This document shows positions 57,059-64,000 of a DNA stretch of 64,000 bases, one piece after another. Numbering within the stretch: the stretch's first letter is position 1; each line of letters opens with the position of its first letter. The notes beneath the pieces were generated by a model. That model saw only the letters and a list, made by a program, of their open reading frames with translations. It ran no database searches and was not told the DNA's origin. The stretch is from Sthenelais limicola (lineage: Eukaryota > Annelida > Polychaeta > Phyllodocida > Sigalionidae). A program made the position numbers and the translations under genes. Location: positions 10,899,871 to 10,963,870 of the forward strand of contig OW804096.1 of assembly GCA_942159475.1 (NCBI GenBank), given 5' to 3'.

Positions 57059-57560
57059 TGTCACGACCACAAATCACACCTTTTTCGATTACATATGATT
57101 ACATAATATTGTATAACATTACTCAAGTTTCATCTGATTTCATATACATTTATTGCCTAACATTGTGCAACATTAATCAATGGCATTAATTACCCATCTC
57201 TCTATTATGTATCATTACTCATAATATATGTATGGTAATATCGCACCTACACACAAGGGGGAGCCAGGGGTCAGACTGGTGTGACGTCACCACTGACCCA
57301 CCCCCTCAGGTCATGGACAGTGAACCAATTAACACCACCTGATTGGTTGCCTTAATGAGGCACCTGCAAGGTGATTGGTTAAGGCCTGTCATTGGTTAAT
57401 TACTCAAGAGATGTAAATGTGTACCACGTGATTCCTCCCGATTGGAGGAATATGTAATTAATGCGCATGCGCAATGGGCTTCATGGTCAACTGACCAGCT
57501 GTATAAATTAAGCTGAATAAATGAGATTCATTAGTCTAGAAACGGGACTACGCTGTTACG
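57059..57560 (+). repeat. Possible solo LTR or promoter-like block
   Basis: Starts TGTCACGACC and ends ...CTGTTACG. Contains TGACGTCA (CRE-like), several ATTGG boxes, CACGTG, GCGCATGCGC (NRF1-like), TATAAATTAAG (near 57502) and AATAAA (near 57517), in promoter-then-poly(A) order as in an LTR. Ends are not TG...CA and no target duplication was found, so this is tentative. Confidence 0.35.
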
Positions 57561-57583
57561 TATTATTATTATTATTATTATTA
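57561..57583 (+). repeat. (ATT)n microsatellite
   Basis: Seven trinucleotide units. Confidence 0.9.
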
Positions 57584-58489
57584 ATATTCATATAGGCTAT
57601 CCTCTAGCCTGGCTTCGCCTGAACATACCTCTACTCTACCTGATTGATAGTATAGCAGTCATATCAAAGGCCATATTAAACTTATTGTTTGTTGTCAAAA
57701 GGCTGGATTTAAGGTAATAGTCATTATATTATTCCATGGCATCAGTTATTTGAATGCTGGATTTAAGGTAATACTCATTATATTATTCCATGGCATCAGA
57801 TATTTCTGCCGCCAATTGACTTCAGCTTTAGAAGCTGTAACTGTGACAAACGAAGAACTCTTAAAGATATTGCCTTTCAGATTAGCTCGATTGCGACATT
57901 TGAACTTCAATAAGATGAATGGTAATGGATTGGAATTCAGAGCGTCATTTCTATTGAAGATTCGAAGTGTCTATCAAATGTAATACAGAAATACGGATAT
58001 TTGCCATTAATTATGCTCCTATTGTAGGACAGATATCATCATCCCTTGATAGAAATGTCCGATTCAGATCTCCTAATTGATTTCATAAGATTTACAGAAC
58101 TAATAATGCGTCTTTTGGAGATAAAAATAATTAAAGAAATTGTTTTTTATTGTAATTAGCTAATGCATTGGGTTTGAATGATAGGTTCTCTATTTCGAAA
58201 TTCTGGGTTTTTTTCTGTCACCATGCGATAAATTAGGAATTAGGAAAGAGTATAAACAGTCATGAATTCATTGTCGTGAAGCCTTTCCTATTAACTGATG
58301 AATTCAATTCCTAAATTGACGCTTACAAATTACTGGTCCTAATACACTATATATTATATACAGATGTATGGGTTATAACACGTGTGACAATTATAAGTGT
58401 GGGAGTCTGATGACACTAGCACGGTAAAGCTTAGGTAGGATCCTGCAGGTAGGGTGTGCAATGCAACGCCTGGGTTGAACGTAATATAA
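57584..58489. other. Interval with a short direct duplication
   Basis: A 77-codon frame at 57750-57983 has no domain and starts in the duplicated segment. Confidence 0.45.
57702..57799 (+). repeat. Direct duplication of about 45 bp
   Basis: GCTGGATTTAAGGTAATA... through CCATGGCATCAG occurs twice, 55 bases apart, with one difference. Confidence 0.8.
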
Positions 58490-58720
58490 GGGTCAGATTG
58501 TCAGAAAATGTACAATTCGTCTTCACCAATCCTATCAAATAACCCAAATTTGATACATAAATCAGGTTCAAAATACAGTTCAACCTAACCAAACAGATTG
58601 CTAGAATCAATGCCATGCCGAATATACTCGGATTCAGCAAGTATTGATCAAATTCCAGCCTAATTTAGCAGATTTTACTAAATATGTACAGCTGCCAATT
58701 GTACATTTTCTGAAGATCTA
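58490..58720 (-). mobile_element. MITE family B, copy B26
   Basis: B-II subfamily whose distal end is lost after CTGAAGATCT. Confidence 0.8.
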
Positions 58721-58820
58721 GGGCAGCCCAAAACATTTAAATGTATTAGATCTATGCATTAGCTCACTAAGGCACTTAATACTGTAACTAAGTGTAATTA
58801 CACTCTATATATTAATATAT

Positions 58821-58884
58821 GGGTCAGATTTTCAGAAAATGTACAATTTGCAGCAGTACACATTTAGTCAATTCTGCTAAATTC
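58821..58884 (+). mobile_element. MITE family B, fragment B27
   Basis: Left end only (about 64 bp), then unrelated sequence. Confidence 0.7.
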
Positions 58885-58942
58885 TATAAACAATTACTGT
58901 GCCGGAATAGAGGCATCTAATTATTTCTAATCAGTGTATCCC

Positions 58943-58963
58943 TATATATATATATATATATAT
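58943..58963 (+). repeat. (TA)n microsatellite
   Basis: About ten TA units. Confidence 0.9.
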
Positions 58964-59144
58964 GTGGGATACAGTCCCGAACTAGAGACAATCACAGAAC
59001 ATAGGATCTCACTCCATCTTAATTCTACAAAAAATACCATCAATCGTTTTAATACAGGTTGCATCTCTCCATAGGCTTACCATTATGACACATGTACTCA
59101 CCAGGTGGCGGTACTGTTCTCACCAGATGGCTAACTGGTAACTG

Positions 59145-62100
59145 CAGGGGCGTCGCTGCCGGGGGGGACGGGGGGGACATGTCCCCCCCACTTTTGGTGG
59201 GAGCTTAAAAAGGTCCAAGCCAGAGGCTCTCAAAAATTCCTCCCAAAATAAGGTCCAAGGCCCTCTGAATAATTTTTATTCTATAGCCTTCTAATATTTA
59301 GTACAAAGTACAAAAGGTCCAAGGCTGTAGAATTGTATTTTAATCTAAAAGGTTTATGCTTCATTTGCATCAGAAAACCTCATTACAAGTACACATTTTA
59401 AGGATGCTTTAGTGTTACTAAAACAAGTTACTGTGTTATTAGTGTGTCTCACACTGTGGTCAGTTCTGATGAAACAGGCCCAATTTTCTGAAAACTATTA
59501 TCACCAGTCATTAGGTCATACAGTAGGACAAATAATTACATTTTCTGTTTGAGATTATACCTCTATCTGTTGGCTATGTACCCAGACAAAAATATATGTT
59601 CTGAAAATATTTTGTATTCCTCCTAATTCAATTTTTCTCTTGGAGAATTTGTTTCCGCTGTGTTCCAACACCCTTTTAATAAGCCCATCTAATCATTACT
59701 TACTTATGTCCACTGTATGCCCATCTGGTTCACTTTAAAGTAACATGTTTCAAATGTCCTAGTTGTAGAAATTCTTAGAAAGATCATGGAAGTGCCAGAA
59801 AACAATGATGACACATGAACACTATTTGTTGCATTCCGATGCCTAAGAAAAACCCTAACAAAACATGAAATATATATCTCAATATAATAATTATGGACAA
59901 AAGATCATTTTTACACAGAATTTTCATCCACATACTTAGTTTAGTAGCTATTTGTGATGGTACAATATTAAACGGAAATTTACAACTTTTATTCATTTCA
60001 CTTTCAATATTATATCCAAGGGTGTTGGAATGCAACGCAAGGCAATTTATGCTTTCCTTCCTTTTGTCAGCTCCAGGAAGGATTTTAAGATTAGTGTTTC
60101 CAAGTTTTGATGTGGATTTTAAAACATGTGTAGAGTCGATGATGTGAAGGAATAGTAGTATCAATGAATTTAAAATTTTACCCCCAAATAGCCCCAAGTG
60201 ACCCCATTTTGAGAAAATCAACCATAACTATAATCTAATAGAAAAGTCTGAACATCTTTAAAAAACGGCTCATATGACTCAAAAAATAGGCCCCAATTGA
60301 CAAACCTCGTACATAAGAAACAACCATAGATGTACATTATATACTTCATGGATTTGACTGACATTGGATATTTAATGTTTATCCATATTGCTGGTAGATA
60401 ATAATTCTCATATGCCAGTCCCTTTTCAAAGGTAGAAAAAAAGTGTTATTGTACTGTATCATTGAAGTATGTTGTGTTGTTGTGTTAAATAGAGTATTGA
60501 TCCTCAGACACATGTACTATTCCACTATTGGAGAAATAATTTTTTGGTCCTGTTTATAAAAGAGTAAGTAATTTCCATGTGCAAGGTCCCTGCTTGTTCC
60601 CTTAAAATTACATTTCATTATTGTTTTAAATGGATTTCTAACATTTAGACATGTGAATGTTTTAAATATCAAAATGTTTTCATGCATGGACAGTTAGAAT
60701 TCACAATATTTGTTTCAAACTTTGTCTTGAAAAAGAACATGATTGGGTGAAAAACAAAAAGCAAAAGAATGGTTTTCAACACAATTTTCTTTTTCATCTT
60801 AGGGACCACCAATGGTTACTATTGAAGTCTGTAAAGAAAATGGATATTTTCTCCCTTTTTCCAAGATTTCAGATGGATGAATCCCATATTTCTTTTGAAA
60901 ATTCTTCAAAACATAGCCATCATAGCTATCAGTTTGCCCTCATGCATGAATGAACAGGGTATTAATATATTTTGAAAAATATTATTTAGCCTTGGAAATC
61001 GTTAATACAAAATTATCAATACTCCAGTTTTTAGCTCATCATAATGAAAATTCAGCCGATGATGTTTTTTTAAAAAAGCTGGTGACCCCAACCCCCTCCT
61101 TTTTTTTGTTGTAAAGCAATTTGATTATAAAAAGTTAAATTCCATATACTTTTAGACTGGAAAGATGGAAAAAATTGTCCTTTTCCCATAGAATCCTACT
61201 GTGAATGGTAATACATTTCAGAGCTCTGTATAAATAAAATGTTATAATTTCTATTTTCTCTAATGAACAGTCTGTTTATACCTTAATTATCCATAATACA
61301 AATTTTCCACTGTCAGTCATAGAAACCAGGAGGGGCATACATATTTTATGCATATCAACTTTGTGAAGTTATTTTTAATAGAAGTAATAAAATTCCTTAA
61401 AAAAATATACAATACAAGACCAATTTTTCTCATTACAGTTTGGTCAATAATAATTGAATCGTTATTAAAATTTAGAAAGAACGCTATTATACATGAGAAT
61501 TTAGGGGAGCTCATTTCAATGGGCGGGAAGGACCCAACATCAGGTCAGAGTTTGTTGAAATATAGTTTTCCTGAATTAACAGAGCCAGTGTGATATAATT
61601 CTTGTTCAACTTTGCTTTGTCCAAGCCCCACAAGTTGGAAATAGCTAACTTAAAAAAACTTAAACAATTGCGAGAGCCTGTTTTCAACCCTACTATTATG
61701 TATCTTTCCTTGCATTAATAAAATTTCTTATATCATAGGTGAAATTTTCTCATACTTCTATCCTGTATATTTAATGATTGTTGTACCTCTTTCTGATTCT
61801 AGTTAGCAATTTGTAACAATATACTTGAATGTCTTGAAATGATTAATCAAAGAAAATGAACTGACACTATTATGATCCATCAGTGTTTTACACAAGATAA
61901 TGACATCTTTGAACTAATTTCTGGACTTGAAAAATGATTCATGTTGTTGTACACTTCATACATGAATATGGGAAAAAGGTCCAAGATACCAAAATATGTC
62001 CCCCCCACTTGGAAATTGCCAGCGACGCCCCTGCTTTGAACTAATTTCTAGACTTGAAAAATGATTCATGTTGTTGTACACTTCATACATGAATATGGGA

Positions 62101-62161
62101 AAAAGGTCCAAGATACCAAAATATGTCCCCCCCCACTTGGAAATTGCCAGCGACGCCCCTG
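59145..62161. mobile_element. hAT-like TIR element (3.0 kb), non-autonomous or decayed
   Basis: Inverted ends CAGGGGCGTCGCTG / CAGCGACGCCCCTG, typical in form of animal hAT ends, followed inside by G/C runs and ACATGTCCCCC. Flanks share AACTG (left 59140-59144, right 62162-62166); hAT normally gives 8 bp, so this is partial support. Longest frames (145 and 84 codons) show no hAT dimerisation or DDE motif. The right end is duplicated. Confidence 0.65.
61907..62161. repeat. Tandemly duplicated right end of the hAT-like element
   Basis: 61907-62033 and 62034-62161 are 127- and 128-bp copies, nearly identical, each ending CAGCGACGCCCCTG. Confidence 0.93.
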
Positions 62162-62752
62162 AACTGGGGTGCATTTACAATTTCTTTTATAATGAAAGTG
62201 CTGCTAATACACCTATGTAGCATTTATACATTATATATGTTCCTAACTATTTGATTAGAAACATTAAAAGTAATATCATACAATAGTTCATTAGTGTAAT
62301 TTATTTTTTCAATTTTAAAACAGGTAATAATCAAAACACCCCATATAACTGTATACAGAAATTGTATGGTTGCCATGAGTGCACTGTAGCTGTTGTACAA
62401 GACTTACTAACGTCACCTGCAGGTTGCTAAACCTGCTGTCTTGGTGAATTGGGAAATGATGTTAAATAATTGATGTATTAACATGGGAATTAATTATGAG
62501 TAATTCCGAATGATATTATTCTACAAAAAGAGCAATACAATAAGGTGAAAATTGTGCATGAAATATCCCGCCCAAATGCCATGAGAATTTGCTAACTATT
62601 GCACCAATATTGCGTTATACCCTTAGCGTGATTATTGCGCAATCATTGCGCAATAATTATTGCGTGAAAAGCGTCCACTCTCATCACAGAACTATGGCGA
62701 GACGATTGCGCATGAAAAATTGCGTAGAATCGCGCTCATTTGCCCGTCGGGT
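62162..62752. other. Interval with repeated GCGCAAT words
   Basis: ATTGCGCAAT-type palindromic words cluster at 62610-62720; otherwise AT-rich. Confidence 0.45.
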
Positions 62753-62824
62753 AGTTTCGTCTGAAATTTGGGTTATTTGAGAGCATTGGTGAAGACGAAT
62801 TGTACATTTTCTGAAAATCTCACC
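62753..62824 (+). mobile_element. MITE family B, right-end fragment B28
   Basis: The last 70 bp of the family (GAAATTTGGGTTATTTGAGA ... TGTACATTTTCTGAAAATCT). Confidence 0.72.
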
Positions 62825-62958
62825 CATATACACTACCCGGCATAGCACAGTTTCCTCTAGCAATGACATGTTTTTTAAACAATGCACAAATACAAATAGC
62901 AATGTCTACAGTTCTATCCCTACATAACTCACATCACCTTACATTAAGCTAGTCATAT

Positions 62959-63193
62959 GGGTTAGATTTTCGCAAAATGTACAATTCAACTTCGCCAATC
63001 TTCTCAAAAAACCCAAATTTCAGACGAAAATAAACTTCAAAATGCAGTTCAACCTTGCCAAACGGATTGCTAGAGTCAATGCAATGCCAAATATACTTGA
63101 ATTTATCTAGTATTGGCCAAATTGCAGCCTAATTTAGCAGAATTTACTAAATGTGTATAGCTGCTAATTGTACATTTTCGGAAAATCTGACCC
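62959..63193 (-). mobile_element. MITE family B, copy B29
   Basis: 235 bp, B-II subfamily, target duplication ATAT. Confidence 0.9.
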
Positions 63194-63354
63194 ATATATG
63201 TGTTAATAGACCGCTGGAAGTCCTAATCTTTTCTATGGAACTGTTTATCGCAGGGATTGTTATATGAGTAAACATGTGGGAAAAACATATTTTGTGATTG
63301 ATTCCTGCATTGAGAATATGTACACGCACAAATAGGCACTTAATTTGACTATGT

Positions 63355-63427
63355 CCCCGTTGCATAACAATCTGCGTGTAGCTGTGCCAGTGTTAATATT
63401 GAGCACGCAGATTGTTATGCAACGGGG
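63355..63427. repeat. Perfect hairpin, 24-bp arms
   Basis: CCCCGTTGCATAACAATCTG... (63355-63378) pairs exactly with 63404-63427, loop 25 bases. Confidence 0.9.
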
Positions 63428-63477
63428 CCGATATCCACAATTAGGATATTCACGGATGTATAACATTGAATAAGCAG

Positions 63478-63542
63478 CACTGTGCTGTTTTGTGATATTA
63501 CCTATGTGCTATTATGTATGTAATATCGCAAAACAGCAGTGG
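63478..63542. repeat. Second hairpin, 24-bp arms with mismatches
   Basis: CACTGTGCTGTTTTG..ATATTAC pairs with GTAATAT..CAAAACAGCAGTG; it starts 51 bases after the first hairpin. Confidence 0.8.
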
Positions 63543-63623
63543 TAATGGTAAAGTAATGGTAAGTCTATGGGACACTTCCTCTCTGTATCAAGCTAGTGTT
63601 ATCAATAAAGGTTTTCATTATGT

Positions 63624-63858
63624 GGGTCAGATTTTCAGAAAATGTTCAATTGGCCGTCACCAATCCTCTCAAATAACCCACATTTAAGACAAAATTGAGC
63701 TTCAAAATGCAGTCTAACATAACAGAACTGGTACTTTTAATCAATGCGATACTAAATATACTTAGATATACCAGGCATTCTTAATTTTTCAGCCTCATTT
63801 AGCAGAATTTCCTAAATGTGTAGAGCTGACAATTGTACGTTTTCTGAAAATCTGACCC
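63624..63858 (-). mobile_element. MITE family B, copy B30
   Basis: 235 bp, B-I subfamily, target duplication ATGT exact. Confidence 0.9.
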
Positions 63859-63986
63859 ATGTGCATTCACAGACGACAGTAAATTGAAGATCACATTGTT
63901 CCTAAAGTAATGTTGGTTGGACAAAAAATGATAGATGTATGTCAATATAATATGAAGTCGCGACTAAACTATCTCCAGTAATCTGT

Positions 63987-64000
63987 GGGTCACATTTTCA
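63987..64000. mobile_element. MITE family B, start of a copy cut by the window edge
   Basis: GGGTCACATTTTCA matches the family's terminal repeat with one change. Confidence 0.5.

Noticed and set aside
59784..60221. 145-codon minus frame inside the hAT-like element as a transposase remnant
   Set aside because: No hAT catalytic or dimerisation motif is visible; composition is that of the AT-rich background.

Overview
This is eukaryotic, intron-scale or intergenic DNA from an animal, most likely a marine invertebrate. I lean towards a mollusc or another lophotrochozoan, because the GTGAGTGAG...TTTTACGCC repeat resembles repeats I associate with molluscs; that is a weak inference. I recognise no host exon, rRNA or tRNA. 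All convincing protein-coding sequence belongs to retroelements, and most of the rest is AT-rich DNA packed with short non-autonomous transposons.

Layout. 1-2225: AT-rich DNA with one copy each of two MITE families, called B and C here. 2226-13979: a structurally complete 11.75-kb Ty3/Gypsy retrotransposon. Its two 413-bp LTRs look identical, it has a 4-bp TACA target duplication, a tRNA-His-type primer site, gag, pol reached by a probable -1 frameshift (GGGAAAC), a long third ORF with C2H2 fingers in the env position, and a 15 x 22-bp tandem array before the 3' LTR. 14196-15962 (minus): a 5'-truncated non-LTR reverse transcriptase. 15970-20889: MITE families A, B, C and D. 20890-23803 (minus): a DIRS-type gag/RT element bounded by 126-bp inverted repeats, lacking RNase H and recombinase, whose gag-RT frame is broken only by two UGA codons. 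23804-33332: AT-rich DNA with a possible hammerhead motif, a YY1-like palindrome and many B/C copies. 33333-34185: a TIR element followed by two abutting perfect palindromes. 38123-41664: a 3.5-kb foldback element whose arms are built of 183-bp tandem units. 41665-59144: B/C/A/D/F copies, a 10-bp minisatellite and a possible solo LTR. 59145-62161: an hAT-like TIR element with a duplicated right end. 62162-64000: hairpins and more B copies.

Family B is the dominant feature. I count 25 near-full-length copies (modal length 235 bp) plus fragments, with inverted ends GGGTCAG...CTGACCC and 4-bp target duplications (16 exact). Family C also gives 4-bp duplications. No transposase for B or C lies in the window, so they must have been moved in trans.

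How parts may work together: in the Gypsy element, gag and pol supply particle, protease, RT/RNase H and integrase; the integrase ends in an AT-hook instead of a chromodomain. The zinc-finger ORF3 and the tandem array together suggest an extra nucleic-acid-binding function. The protease motif reads DWG where DTG or DSG is expected, so this copy may not be autonomous despite its apparently identical LTRs.
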